Notes under the pieces: model-generated
Database searches by the model: none
Told to the model about the DNA's origin: nothing
What the model saw: only the letters and a program-made list of their open reading frames with translations
Position numbers and translations under genes: made by a program
Source of the DNA: Desulfobaccales bacterium
GTDB lineage: Bacteria > Desulfobacterota > Desulfobaccia > Desulfobaccales > 0-14-0-80-60-11
NCBI GenBank assembly: GCA_030694005.1
Contig: JAUXZG010000140.1
Coordinates: forward strand, 1-40,223
Reading direction: 5' to 3'
Length of the DNA stretch: 40,223 bases
In this document: positions 7,718-16,407 of the stretch, piece by piece
Numbering within the stretch: the stretch's first letter is position 1
Layout of the letters: each line of letters begins with the position of its first letter

Positions 7718-7960
7718 GATGATTTCCCTTTGCTGGCGAGCCCCCATCGGTGATCAGAAAAAGGAACCGGGTAATTTTCTTTAACCTGGGGGAGTGCTGT
7801 CAGACTGGAGACCCGCATTCCCCCCGCCTTGGTCTTGACAGCCATTTTGTAACATCATGGCAGACGCCAGCGGCCTTTTTTGGGCTGGGCCAGATGGTTG
7901 CCCTTCATGGCAAATTTTGATAAATAATATTATTCAATATGATTGGTTAGGAAAATGACT

Positions 7961-9013
7961 ATGAATCTCTGTAAATGGTTGGTGGTAACAATGGTCGTCC
8001 TGAGCCTGGCGGCGGGCTGCGCGGCTTCGGCGCCCATGTCCCCGGAGCAGGCGCTGACCCGGATGGACGCTCAAGCTAAAAAGAAAGACCTCAACGAGCA
8101 GATCTTCAACCTGGGGGCTCGATCTGCCCTCAAGGGGTCCCAAGACTACCAAGTGGGGCCGGAAGATCTTTTGGAAGTCTCGGTTTATGGAGAGACAGAC
8201 CTACAACGCGCCGTGCGGGTCAATGGCCAGGGGATGATCAGCCTGCCCCTGGTGGGCGCCGTGAAAGTGGCCGGCTTGACCCCCGCGCAAGCGGAAAGCA
8301 AGTTGGCGGAATTGTATGGGGCCAGGTATCTGAAGGATCCCCAGGTTGCCATTTTCGTCAAGGAGTATCGGCATCAGCGGGTAGCTCTGACCGGGGCCCT
8401 GAAAACCCCCGGTTTTTATGAATTGATCGGTCCCCGTTCTTTGCTGGAGATGTTGGCCATGGCCGGCGGCCTGGATGATAAGGCCGGGGATAAGGTGCAA
8501 ATCATCCGCCCGCCGGGGACCCCGAAGGCTACCCAGGATATGCAGTTGGCTGATTCCTCGAAACCCTTTGAGCCTAATTCCGAGACCATTGTCATTGATA
8601 TGCGGCAACTGTTGAAGGACGGCACCGGTAAGTTAAATTTCGCTATTCGACAGGGAGATGTCATCAACGTGCCTTTTGCCGGCAACGCCTATGTCTTGGG
8701 GTCAGTGAATAAGCCAGGCAATGTTCCGGTTAAGAAAGATTTGACGGTCACTCAGGCGGTGGCCATGGCCGGCGGCACGGTGTCGGCGCTGGCCAACCCC
8801 TCGGGCACAACTATCCTGCGTATGGACGAGCAGGGCCAGGCGGTTAAAATTCCGGCAAACCTGAGCCGCATAGTCAAGAATCAAGATCCCGATATCATCC
8901 TCAAGGAACAGGATGTGGTGTTCGTCCCGGAAAGCGCGGTAAGAAAACTTCTCATGGATGTACGAACATTTATCGGGGGCGGGATGTCCGTCGGTTATGC
9001 GGTTGCACCTTAA
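7961..9013 (+). CDS. Polysaccharide export outer-membrane lipoprotein (Wza-like)
   Basis: Role: outer-membrane channel component for capsule or exopolysaccharide export. From the chosen ATG the protein has 350 residues. A lipoprotein signal ends in LAAGC, with the lipidated Cys at residue 20. A polysaccharide-export domain follows (YQVGPEDLLEVSVYGE), then two SLBB-type domains (VALTGALKTPGFYEL and VLGSVNKPGNVPV). I chose ATG 7961 because AGGA lies eight bases upstream; ATG 7955 and TTG 7943 are in frame but too close to that site. The next genes are a PHP phosphatase and a phosphomannomutase. No Wzc-like co-polymerase gene is in the window. Confidence 0.9.
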   Translation: MNLCKWLVVTMVVLSLAAGCAASAPMSPEQALTRMDAQAKKKDLNEQIFNLGARSALKGSQDYQVGPEDLLEVSVYGETDLQRAVRVNGQGMISLPLVGAVKVAGLTPAQAESKLAELYGARYLKDPQVAIFVKEYRHQRVALTGALKTPGFYELIGPRSLLEMLAMAGGLDDKAGDKVQIIRPPGTPKATQDMQLADSSKPFEPNSETIVIDMRQLLKDGTGKLNFAIRQGDVINVPFAGNAYVLGSVNKPGNVPVKKDLTVTQAVAMAGGTVSALANPSGTTILRMDEQGQAVKIPANLSRIVKNQDPDIILKEQDVVFVPESAVRKLLMDVRTFIGGGMSVGYAVAP

Positions 9014-9087
9014 CGGATTCACTGGATCAAGGCTTAATCAACCATACCACCTCTGAAAGTGGGCGCTTTTTAAACAACTTTCCTGCC

Positions 9088-9825
9088 GTGATTGATATCC
9101 ACTCTCATATCTTGCCCGGTTTGGATGACGGGGCGCAAACCTGGGAAGAGGCGCTCCAGATGGCCCGGATGGCCGTGGCGGACGGCATCCGCGTGATGGT
9201 GGCCAGCCCGCACCTCTTCCGAAACCGGGTGGTTGATTCTGAGTCAATTAACAAGAAGGAGACCATACTTGAGATAATCAATCAGTTTAAACAGAAATTA
9301 TTAGACGAAGAAATTCCCCTGGAAATATTATCGGGTTGCGATATCCCTTTATGCTTAGAATTAATGCAGCTCCTTGATGATGACCAGGTTTTGACCATCA
9401 ATGACGCGAAACGCTATTTGCTTCTGGAACTGCCTGATACGTCATTCCCCCCCGCCACTGAGCAGATATGTTTCCGCTTACAAGCAAAAGGGTTGACCCC
9501 CATTCTTACCCACCCGGAACGCAACTTTATTATCCAGGAGATGCCGGAAAAACTGGAGCGTTTGCTGGAGATGGGATGCCTGGTGCAAGTGACCGCGTGT
9601 AGCTTATTGGGAGTTTTTGGACGGCGGGTGGCCAAGTTCACCAGGAAATTGGCGAAAAGGGGATATATCCATCTGGTGGCCACCGATGCCCACGATACGC
9701 AAAGACGTCCCCCATTGCTGAGCGGCGCCGTGAAGGCCCTGTCTCCTCTGGTAGGGCCAGATCAAGCCCGGGCTATGGTTACCACCATTCCTAACAAGAT
9801 TGTCAGAGGAGATCCCTGCTTTTAA
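9088..9825 (+). CDS. PHP-domain protein-tyrosine phosphatase (CpsB/YwqE family)
   Basis: A 245-residue metal-dependent phosphatase. PHP motifs in order: DIHSHILPGLDDG at the N-terminus, ASPHLF near residue 38, HPERN in the middle, and TDAHD near the C-terminus. These His and Asp residues form the metal site in CpsB/YwqE enzymes, which dephosphorylate tyrosine-phosphorylated BY-kinases controlling polysaccharide export. The start is GTG 9088; no strong ribosome-binding site is visible. It follows the export lipoprotein gene by 74 bases and is presumably co-transcribed. Its usual kinase partner is not in the window. Confidence 0.88.
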   Translation: MIDIHSHILPGLDDGAQTWEEALQMARMAVADGIRVMVASPHLFRNRVVDSESINKKETILEIINQFKQKLLDEEIPLEILSGCDIPLCLELMQLLDDDQVLTINDAKRYLLLELPDTSFPPATEQICFRLQAKGLTPILTHPERNFIIQEMPEKLERLLEMGCLVQVTACSLLGVFGRRVAKFTRKLAKRGYIHLVATDAHDTQRRPPLLSGAVKALSPLVGPDQARAMVTTIPNKIVRGDPCF

Positions 9826-9834
9826 TCAGGAAAA

Positions 9835-9880
9835 TTGGGGGAGAAGGTCGGCGCCGGGGCAGCTTTACCCCCTACCCCAA
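9835..9880. repeat. Degenerate G-rich intergenic palindrome (family A)
   Basis: The outer blocks TTGGGG and CCCCAA enclose GGCGCCGGGGC and a CCCCCTA tract. Pairing is weaker than in other copies. It lies between the phosphatase stop and the phosphomannomutase start, the usual position of the family. Confidence 0.5.
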
Positions 9881-9909
9881 ACCTCCAGCCCCTTAAAACT
9901 TTCTAACTC

Positions 9910-11259
9910 ATGAAAAGTCTGACCTGTTTTAAGGCCTACGATGTCCGGGGTCGGGTGCCGGATGAACTCAATGAAGACCTGGCCTACAGGATCGGCAGGG
10001 CCTACGCGGCTTTCCTGTCCCCTTCCCGAGTAGCCGTGGGGCGAGATGTGCGGTCGTCCAGCCAATCCTTAACTGACGCCCTGGCCCGAGGTCTCCAGGA
10101 TAGCGGCGTGGAGGTGTGGGACCTGGGTTTGTGCGGCACCGAACAGGTTTACTTTTACACCTCCCACCTGGGGCTGGATGGGGGCATCATGGTCACCGCC
10201 AGCCATAATCCCCCGGATTACAACGGCATGAAGTTCGTGCGGGCCCAATCCCGGCCCTTAAGCGGCTACAGCGGCCTCAAGGACATTGAGGTCCTGGCCG
10301 CAGCCCAAAAATTGCCGCCGCCTTGCCAGACCAAAGGCAAGCGCCTCTCCACCGACGCCCTCAAGGCCTATGTGGCTCATCTTTTGAGCTATGTGGACCT
10401 CAAGGTCCTAAGGCCGCTTAAGGTGGTAACTAACGCCGGCAACGGCTGCGCCGGGCCGGTGCTCGACCGCTTGGCGCCCCACCTGCCTTTTCAGTTCATC
10501 AAGATTTGCCACGCACCGGACGGAAGCTTTCCGCATGGAGTTCCCAACCCGCTGCTGCCGGAAAACCGTCAAGCCACCGCCCAGGCGGTGCGGGCCTCTG
10601 GCGCCCAGGTGGGCCTTGCCTGGGACGGGGACTTTGACCGCTGCTTCTTTTTTGATGAACAAGGGAACTTCATTGAGAGTTATTACCTGGTGGGTTTCCT
10701 GGCCCAGGCCCGGTTGGCCCGCTACCCCGGGGGGGCCATAATCCACGACCCCCGGCTGACCTGGAATACCCTGGAAATGGTCCGGCAAGCCGGGGGCCGC
10801 CCCATAATGAGCAAGACCGGCCATGCCTTTATCAAAGAGAGGATGCGCGCCGAAAATGCCGTCTATGGGGGGGAGATGTCCGGGCACCATTATTTTAGGG
10901 ATTTCGCCTATTGCGACAGCGGCATGATTCCCTGGCTGCTGGTGCTGGAACTCATGTGCCGCCTTGATCAGCCCCTGTCTGCCCTGGTGCGGGAGAGAAT
11001 GAGGCGGTACCCGGTGAGCGGGGAGATCAACCGCCAGCTCAAAAACCCGGATGCGGCGCTGGCCCGGGTGGAGGCCTTTTATCAGGCAAAGGCCACGGCT
11101 CTGGACCGGACCGACGGTCTCAGCCTGGAATTCACTGACTGGCGCCTAAACTTACGCAAATCCAACACCGAGCCGGTCCTGCGCCTGAATGTGGAAACCC
11201 GACAGGATCCTGTCCTGCTTAAGGAAAAAACCGCCGAAGTCCTGGGCCTGATGATTTAG
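9910..11259 (+). CDS. manB: Phosphomannomutase (ManB/CpsG type)
   Basis: Interconverts mannose-6-P and mannose-1-P for GDP-sugar synthesis. The 449 residues align by eye with E. coli CpsG: near-identical N-terminus ([11 protein letters not shown]), active serine loop [13 protein letters not shown], metal loop DGDFDRC, sugar loop GEMSGHHYF, and the phosphate loop [11 protein letters not shown] near the C-terminus. Context with the export lipoprotein and phosphatase supports a role in surface polysaccharide. A second hexomutase of a different subfamily lies at 29717-31135. Confidence 0.93.
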   Translation: MKSLTCFKAYDVRGRVPDELNEDLAYRIGRAYAAFLSPSRVAVGRDVRSSSQSLTDALARGLQDSGVEVWDLGLCGTEQVYFYTSHLGLDGGIMVTASHNPPDYNGMKFVRAQSRPLSGYSGLKDIEVLAAAQKLPPPCQTKGKRLSTDALKAYVAHLLSYVDLKVLRPLKVVTNAGNGCAGPVLDRLAPHLPFQFIKICHAPDGSFPHGVPNPLLPENRQATAQAVRASGAQVGLAWDGDFDRCFFFDEQGNFIESYYLVGFLAQARLARYPGGAIIHDPRLTWNTLEMVRQAGGRPIMSKTGHAFIKERMRAENAVYGGEMSGHHYFRDFAYCDSGMIPWLLVLELMCRLDQPLSALVRERMRRYPVSGEINRQLKNPDAALARVEAFYQAKATALDRTDGLSLEFTDWRLNLRKSNTEPVLRLNVETRQDPVLLKEKTAEVLGLMI

Positions 11260-11291
11260 GGGCTCATTTAAGTCGCGGTCCGCATGACTTT

Positions 11292-11552
11292 ATGAGAAAT
11301 ATTTTCAGCTTTTTCCTGCGCCTGTTTGTCTGCTTTGTGGCTGCCAAGTTTATCCTCAGGGTCTTCGAGGTGGACAGCCGTACTTACCTGCTGGGGCTGA
11401 CGGCCCTGCTCACCGGCAATGTCTATTGGTTTGATTACCTGGCCTCCCGAGACCGCAGGCCCCCCCGCCGTCGTCGGCAGGAAAGTCAGTGCCCGGCTCC
11501 CGCTCCGAATCCAGAGGACACCTCCCCCAACCCATCCCCCCCGGAGGCCTAA
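11292..11552 (+). CDS. Small membrane protein, unknown
   Basis: An 86-residue protein I do not recognise. Two hydrophobic segments are visible (about residues 4-22 and 29-47), followed by a basic patch (RRPPRRRRQ) and a Pro/Asn-rich tail. It starts 32 bases after the phosphomannomutase stop on the same strand. It could be a small inner-membrane helper, but its tail is low complexity, so only the first 60 residues may matter. Chance ORF is possible but less likely given the membrane pattern. Confidence 0.5.
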   Translation: MRNIFSFFLRLFVCFVAAKFILRVFEVDSRTYLLGLTALLTGNVYWFDYLASRDRRPPRRRRQESQCPAPAPNPEDTSPNPSPPEA

Positions 11553-11630
11553 CCGAACGACCTTCACCTGACCTTTCCCCAATGCTTTTAAGTACACCAC
11601 TAACGGCCCCCATCACTATGGCAGGTTATA

Positions 11631-11694
11631 TGGGAACCTGGGGGAGGGGGCCAGGGTTCCTGAGCCCCTTGCCCAAATGGGCCTTTGGGGGGAT
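11631..11694. repeat. G-rich palindrome with terminator-like hairpin (family A)
   Basis: GGGAACCT and AGGGTTCC flank GGGGGAGGGGGCC. A second stem, GCCC/GGGC, follows, and then GGGGGGATTTTCCTTTTT. It lies downstream of the small membrane protein gene and before the dsr promoter, so it may also end transcription of the polysaccharide genes. The rest of 11553-11776 shows nothing else. Confidence 0.5.
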
Positions 11695-11776
11695 TTTCCT
11701 TTTTAGTTTTAAAGGGTTAGATATTTTCGCGCTGGCTTGACTAACCCGGCGTTTTTTTCCTTGACACAGATTTTCC

Positions 11777-11806
11777 TTGACGCTAAATTTCCGAATGTTC
11801 TAATAT
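11777..11806 (+). promoter_or_regulatory. Sigma-70-type promoter of the RsbRD-dsrMKJOP operon
   Basis: TTGACG (11777-11782), an 18-base spacer and TAATAT (11801-11806) sit about 36 bases upstream of the RsbRD-like start. A second TTGACA at 11761 lies in a direct repeat (CCTTGAC twice, 16 bases apart), which could also be an activator site. No other good promoter is seen up to dsrP. Confidence 0.7.
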
Positions 11807-11842
11807 TCACAATCCACCTTCTAACCATAAGAAGTGCTCGAT

Positions 11843-12358
11843 ATGAAGCTGGCGGACCTCCTCTCCCAAAAGAAAGCTACCATCCTGGAAAGGTGGCTCC
11901 ACCTGCTCCTCGACAGTTATCCGTCGGAAACCTCCGGGTTTTTCAAGAAGGAAAAGGACCCCTTCAACAATCCTCTGGCCTTTCGCCTCTCCCAGGGGCT
12001 GCAGGGCGTCTATGAGGCCCTGCTTCAGGACACGGCTAGAGAGCGGATTCTCGCCTCGCTGGACGACGTCATCAGCATCAAGGCCCTGGAGAATTTCTCT
12101 CCCTCCCAGGCCGTGGCCTTTATCTTTTTGCTCAAGCCAGTCATCCGCGAGGAATTGGCCACAGAGCTTAAAGAAGCCCAACTCTCGGAAGAGTGCCTGG
12201 AAGTTGAGTCCCGCATCGACGGGCTGGCGCTGCTGTGCTTTGAGGTGTACATGAAACGCCGGGAAAAGCTTTACGAACTCCGGATTAATGAGGTGAAAAA
12301 CCAGGTAAGCGGGTTAATGCGCCGAACCGGTCTGACCTTGGTAACCCCGCAGCAGTAA
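11843..12358 (+). CDS. RsbRD N-terminal-like domain protein linked to dsrMKJOP
   Basis: A 171-residue, largely helical protein resembling the RsbRD N-terminal domain family: an N-terminal LSQKKATILERWLHLLLDSYP and a central helix pair. It lacks a STAS domain, so it is a stand-alone sensor-like module. I chose ATG 11843; GTG 11834 is in frame. dsrM begins 39 bases after its stop, and the only good promoter lies before it, so it is the first gene of the dsr operon. Similar genes precede dsrM in other sulfate reducers; the function is not established. Binding of a redox or gas ligand is a guess from the family name only. Confidence 0.75.
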   Translation: MKLADLLSQKKATILERWLHLLLDSYPSETSGFFKKEKDPFNNPLAFRLSQGLQGVYEALLQDTARERILASLDDVISIKALENFSPSQAVAFIFLLKPVIREELATELKEAQLSEECLEVESRIDGLALLCFEVYMKRREKLYELRINEVKNQVSGLMRRTGLTLVTPQQ

Positions 12359-12397
12359 GCGGCGGTCAACGGTTAACTTGAAACGAGGTGACAGTAA

Positions 12398-13435
12398 ATG
12401 ACGGACTTTTTCAAGCTTCATTTCTTTGTGCCCCTTGCCGCCGTCCTGGGGCTGGTGGTGGTTGCCTACGTGGGCGTGCAGGCAAACTTGCAGCTCCTCT
12501 TCGGGGTCGTCGTGCCCTATATGGCCGCGCTCATTTTCATTGAAGGGATGGTGTATCGCTTGATCCAGTGGACCCGTTCCCCGGTGCCTTTTAGGATTCC
12601 CACCACCGCGGCCCAGAACAAATCGCTGCCCTGGATCGAGAAGAACCTGGGAGAGAAACTGGACAACCCCGAAACCACAAAACACGTAGTGGGCCGGATG
12701 GCGCTGGAAGTGCTGGCTTTCCGGAGTCTCTTCCGCAACACCCGCACCGAACTGCGCCAAGACCCGGACCATCCCGAGGGCGCCAGGCTGATCCATTGGT
12801 CTTATAAATGGCTCTGGCTGGGAGCCATAGCCTTCCATTACGCCTTCCTGGTGGTGATCTTAAGGCACCTGCGGTTTTTCACCGAGCCGGTGCCCGGTTT
12901 TGTCTATCTACTGGACAGTGTCGACGGCTTTTTGCAGTTCTTCGTGCCCGTAGTTTACTTAAGCGGCCTGGTCCTGCTGGTGGCCGCCGGCTACCTGCTT
13001 TTAAGAAGGATCCTGCGTCCGGAGCTGCGCTACATCTCCCTGGCCGCGGACTACTTCCCCCTGTTCCTCATCTTGAGCATCGCCATCACCGGCATCCTCA
13101 TGCGCTATTTTTACAAGGTGGACATTGTGGCGGTCAAAGATCTGGCCCTGGGCCTGGCCACTTTTAAACCCAAGGTGGTCGCGGGTATCGGGGTGATTTT
13201 TTACATCCATCTCTTTTTAGTGTGCGTGCTGTTCGCCTACTTCCCCTTCAGCAAGCTGATGCACGCGCCGGGGGTGTTCTTGAGCCCCACGCGCAACCTG
13301 GCGTGCAACAGCCGGTGGGTCCGCCACGTCAATCCCTGGAATTACCCGGTCAAGTTCCATTCCTATGCGGAATATGAAGATAAATTTCGGGAAGCAATGA
13401 TCGAGGCCGATATTCCGGTCGAAAAGGAGTCATGA
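12398..13435 (+). CDS. dsrM: DsrM, membrane cytochrome b subunit of DsrMKJOP
   Basis: Membrane anchor and quinone-facing cytochrome b (NarI-like) of the complex that sends electrons toward DsrC/sulfite reduction. 345 residues with several hydrophobic segments: two near the N-terminus (about 8-50) and about four between 140 and 290. Candidate heme His residues lie within these helices (for example AFHYAFLVVILRHL). The C-terminus HVNPWNYPVK is typical of DsrM. A good Shine-Dalgarno (GAGGTGA) precedes the ATG. dsrK follows after four bases. Confidence 0.95.
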   Translation: MTDFFKLHFFVPLAAVLGLVVVAYVGVQANLQLLFGVVVPYMAALIFIEGMVYRLIQWTRSPVPFRIPTTAAQNKSLPWIEKNLGEKLDNPETTKHVVGRMALEVLAFRSLFRNTRTELRQDPDHPEGARLIHWSYKWLWLGAIAFHYAFLVVILRHLRFFTEPVPGFVYLLDSVDGFLQFFVPVVYLSGLVLLVAAGYLLLRRILRPELRYISLAADYFPLFLILSIAITGILMRYFYKVDIVAVKDLALGLATFKPKVVAGIGVIFYIHLFLVCVLFAYFPFSKLMHAPGVFLSPTRNLACNSRWVRHVNPWNYPVKFHSYAEYEDKFREAMIEADIPVEKES

Positions 13436-13439
13436 GTCC

Positions 13440-15110
13440 ATGGCTAAAGCTAAGGTAACGGTTCCGACACCAGCGGAGATATTGCCTGGGATTAGTTATA
13501 AGACCCCGGAGAAGGGGTGGATGGATGTCAAACCCGACTTCCGGCCGGGCACTTATTGCAATCCCGCCAACCCCAAGTGGCTGGAGTGGATCGGCTACCC
13601 CTACCCCCGGGCCTGGCACGTAACCGATGAAGATTGGCATCTGCCCAGCGACTGGAAAGAAACCATCCTCCAGGGCATGGAAGACCGGCTCAGCCGCTTC
13701 CGGTCCCTGAAGCTCTTTTTTGATATCTGCGTCAGGTGCGGCGCCTGCGCCGACAAATGCCATTTCTTCCTGGGCACGGGCGACCCCAAGAATATGCCGG
13801 TGCTGCGGGCCGAGCTTATGCGGTCGGTGTATAAAAGGTATTTCAAGCCCGCGGGCCGGCTTTTGGGCCAGTTGGCCGGAGCCCGGGACCTGACGGAAGA
13901 TGTCATCAAAGAGTGGTTCTTCTACCTGTACCAGTGCACCGAATGCCGGCGCTGCTCCCTGTTCTGTCCTTACGGCATCGACATGGCGGAGATGACCATC
14001 CTGGGGCGGGAACTTTTAAGCTCCATCGGCATCAACATCGAGTGGACCCTGGCCTCGGTGGCCCAGTGCTACGACAAAGGCAGCCACATCGGCGCCACCC
14101 CCCAGGCCATGAAGGACATGATCGACTTCTTCGCGGAGGAAAACGAGCGGGTCACGGGGATCTACACACCCATCACTTATAACCGCAAGGGCGCCGAGAT
14201 CCTCTTTGTGGCCCCTTCCGGCGACTACTTCGCCGACCCCGGCACGTACACCTTCATGGGATACATGCTGCTGTTCACCTACCTGGGTCTGGACTATACC
14301 ATCAGCACCTATGCCGGGGAGGGCGGCAATTTCGGTTTCTTCATGTCCCACGAGATGGGCAAAAGGCTGAACGCCAAGATCTACGCGGAAGCCAAGCGGC
14401 TGGGGGTGAAGTGGATCATTGGCGGCGAATGCGGCCACATGTGGCGTATCCTCAACCAGTACATGGACACCTGGAACGGTCCGGCCGATTTCCTGGAGAT
14501 GCCGGTCTCCCCCATCACCGGCACCAAGTTTGAGAATGCCGCCACCACCAGGATGGTGCACATCTCCGAATTTACCGCGGACCTCATCAAACATGGGAAA
14601 CTGAAGCTGGATCCCATGCGCAACGCCCACATCAAACTGACTTTCCATGACTCCTGCAATACCAGCCGGGGCATGGGGATTTTTGAAGAGCCGCGCTACA
14701 TCATCAAGAATGTCTTACCTGAGGGTCATTTCGTTGATATGCCCCCCAACACCATCCGGGAGAAGACCTTCTGCTGCGGCAGCGGCAGCGGCTTCAACGC
14801 CGACGAGTACCTGGAAACCAGACTGAGGGGCGGCTTGCCCCGGGCCAACGCGGTGCGTTATGTCCACGAGAAGTACGGAGTGAACCATCTGGGGTGCATC
14901 TGCGCCATTGACCGGGCCGTGTTGCCCACGCTGTTGGGCTACTGGGTCCCGGAGGTGGAGGTCACCGGCATCAGTGAGCTGGTGGGCAACGCCCTGGTGT
15001 TCGACGAGGAAATAGAGCGCACCACCGACCTGAGGGATCGAGACCTGGTGGGAGTGGGTGAAGCTGAGGAAGGTGTGGAAGCTGCCGAAGCTGCGGAGGA
15101 AGAAGAATAA
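13440..15110 (+). CDS. dsrK: DsrK, HdrD-like catalytic iron-sulfur subunit
   Basis: Cytoplasmic subunit thought to reduce the DsrC trisulfide/disulfide. 556 residues. Two [4Fe-4S] motifs: C97, C100, C103, C107 and C166, C169, C172, C176. C-terminal heterodisulfide-reductase-type Cys motifs are present: CNTSRGMG and FCCGSGSG. A very acidic tail (AEEGVEAAEAAEEEE) ends the protein, and its GAGGAAGAAGAA codons also serve as the ribosome-binding site for dsrJ, which starts one base after the stop. Confidence 0.97.
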   Translation: MAKAKVTVPTPAEILPGISYKTPEKGWMDVKPDFRPGTYCNPANPKWLEWIGYPYPRAWHVTDEDWHLPSDWKETILQGMEDRLSRFRSLKLFFDICVRCGACADKCHFFLGTGDPKNMPVLRAELMRSVYKRYFKPAGRLLGQLAGARDLTEDVIKEWFFYLYQCTECRRCSLFCPYGIDMAEMTILGRELLSSIGINIEWTLASVAQCYDKGSHIGATPQAMKDMIDFFAEENERVTGIYTPITYNRKGAEILFVAPSGDYFADPGTYTFMGYMLLFTYLGLDYTISTYAGEGGNFGFFMSHEMGKRLNAKIYAEAKRLGVKWIIGGECGHMWRILNQYMDTWNGPADFLEMPVSPITGTKFENAATTRMVHISEFTADLIKHGKLKLDPMRNAHIKLTFHDSCNTSRGMGIFEEPRYIIKNVLPEGHFVDMPPNTIREKTFCCGSGSGFNADEYLETRLRGGLPRANAVRYVHEKYGVNHLGCICAIDRAVLPTLLGYWVPEVEVTGISELVGNALVFDEEIERTTDLRDRDLVGVGEAEEGVEAAEAAEEEE

Positions 15111-15111
15111 T

Positions 15112-15588
15112 ATGGATGACAAATACAAAAACGAATTTGGGGTGTTCGCCGAGCGCCCAAAGGTAGAGAAGAAGATATATGACGGCAAATATATCTTCCT
15201 GGGGCTAATCATCTTCTTCGCCGTGGTTACCTCCCCCTTGTGGCAGAATCTGGGGAAGGCCATTCCGGCGCCGGTGCCCAAACTCGATACCCCGGCCATC
15301 CAAAAACTGGCGGAGAAGGATAGAAAGTGCGTCCAGCCCCTGGCGTTCATGCGGGCCAACCACATGCAATTGTTGGACACGTGGCGCACTGAGGTGGTCC
15401 GGGGGGGCAATAGAGACTTTGTCGGCCCCGGCGGAGTAAAATATACTGCCAGCCTCCAGAATACCTGTCTGGATTGTCACTCCAACAAGGCGCAATTTTG
15501 CGATCAATGCCACAACTATGTAGCGGTGACCCCCACCTGCTGGGGTTGCCATCTCGATATGACGCAGAAGCTGGCGGAGGCGAAGTGA
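15112..15588 (+). CDS. dsrJ: DsrJ, periplasmic triheme cytochrome c
   Basis: 158 residues from ATG 15112; the frame is open further upstream but that overlaps dsrK. One uncleaved membrane anchor (about residues 27-45) is followed by a periplasmic part with three heme c sites: CLDCH, CDQCH and CWGCH. A conserved Cys lies after the anchor (RKCVQPLAFMRANHM), in the region that supplies the unusual Cys ligand to one heme in characterised DsrJ proteins. Its TGA overlaps the dsrO ATG (TGATG), which indicates translational coupling. Confidence 0.95.
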   Translation: MDDKYKNEFGVFAERPKVEKKIYDGKYIFLGLIIFFAVVTSPLWQNLGKAIPAPVPKLDTPAIQKLAEKDRKCVQPLAFMRANHMQLLDTWRTEVVRGGNRDFVGPGGVKYTASLQNTCLDCHSNKAQFCDQCHNYVAVTPTCWGCHLDMTQKLAEAK

Positions 15589-16400
15589 TGAGCATCAACA
15601 GACGAGAATTTATCAGGATAGCCGGACTCTCCACCTTAGTGGGGCTGGGAGGCAAAACGGCTTGGGAATTGCTCCTTCCCGGCCAAGTGGAGGCGCAATT
15701 ATTGCCCAAAGCCAACGCCCTGGCCGCCAAAAGATGGGCCATGGTGGTGGATATGAAGAAACTGGATGAGGCTACGGCCAAGAAATGCATCGACATCTGC
15801 CATAAGGTCCACAATGTGCCTAACCTGGCGGTGCCCAACGACCCCAAAGTCAAGATGGACCCGGCGGACGTCAACCGGTGGCAGATTAAGTGGATCTGGT
15901 CCGACCATTATCATAACGCCTTCCCTGGCCAGGAACATGAATACGTCCAGGACCGGGTCCAAGCCATGCCTTTTCTGTTGCTGTGCAATCAGTGCAACAA
16001 TCCTCCGTGTGTGCGGGTGTGCCCCACCCAGGCCACCTTTAGGAGAGAAGACGGCATCGTCATGATGGACATGCACCGCTGTATCGGCTGTAGATATTGT
16101 ATGGCCGGCTGTCCCTACGGCTCCCGCAGCTTCAACTGGAGAGACCCCCGCCCCTTTATCAAGCAGGAAAATCCTACCTATCCCACCCGGGAGAAGGGCG
16201 TGGTGGAAAAGTGCGATTTCTGCGCGGAGCGCCTGGCCAAAGGCCAGATGCCGGCCTGCGTGGAGGTGGCCGGCGGAGCCTTGGTCTTTGGGGACCTGGG
16301 AGACGCCAAGTCCAAGGTGAGGGAAACTTTAAAGGCCAACTTTACCATTCGCCGTAAACCGGAGCTTGGTTCAAATCCGCAAGTTTATTATATCGTGTGA
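15588..16400 (+). CDS. dsrO: DsrO, Tat-exported periplasmic ferredoxin-like subunit
   Basis: 270 residues from the ATG that overlaps the dsrJ stop. A Tat signal NRREFIRIAG is at the N-terminus. Cluster motifs: CNQCNNPPCVRVCP, CIGCRYCMAGCP and CDFC...PACVEVA. The first motif of the parent PhsB/NrfC family is reduced to CIDIC, and the last motif has Ala in place of the final Cys. That pair of losses removes one cluster and leaves three [4Fe-4S], as proposed for DsrO. It would pass electrons between DsrJ and the quinone subunit DsrP. Confidence 0.95.
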   Translation: MSINRREFIRIAGLSTLVGLGGKTAWELLLPGQVEAQLLPKANALAAKRWAMVVDMKKLDEATAKKCIDICHKVHNVPNLAVPNDPKVKMDPADVNRWQIKWIWSDHYHNAFPGQEHEYVQDRVQAMPFLLLCNQCNNPPCVRVCPTQATFRREDGIVMMDMHRCIGCRYCMAGCPYGSRSFNWRDPRPFIKQENPTYPTREKGVVEKCDFCAERLAKGQMPACVEVAGGALVFGDLGDAKSKVRETLKANFTIRRKPELGSNPQVYYIV

Positions 16401-16407
16401 GGTCGCT

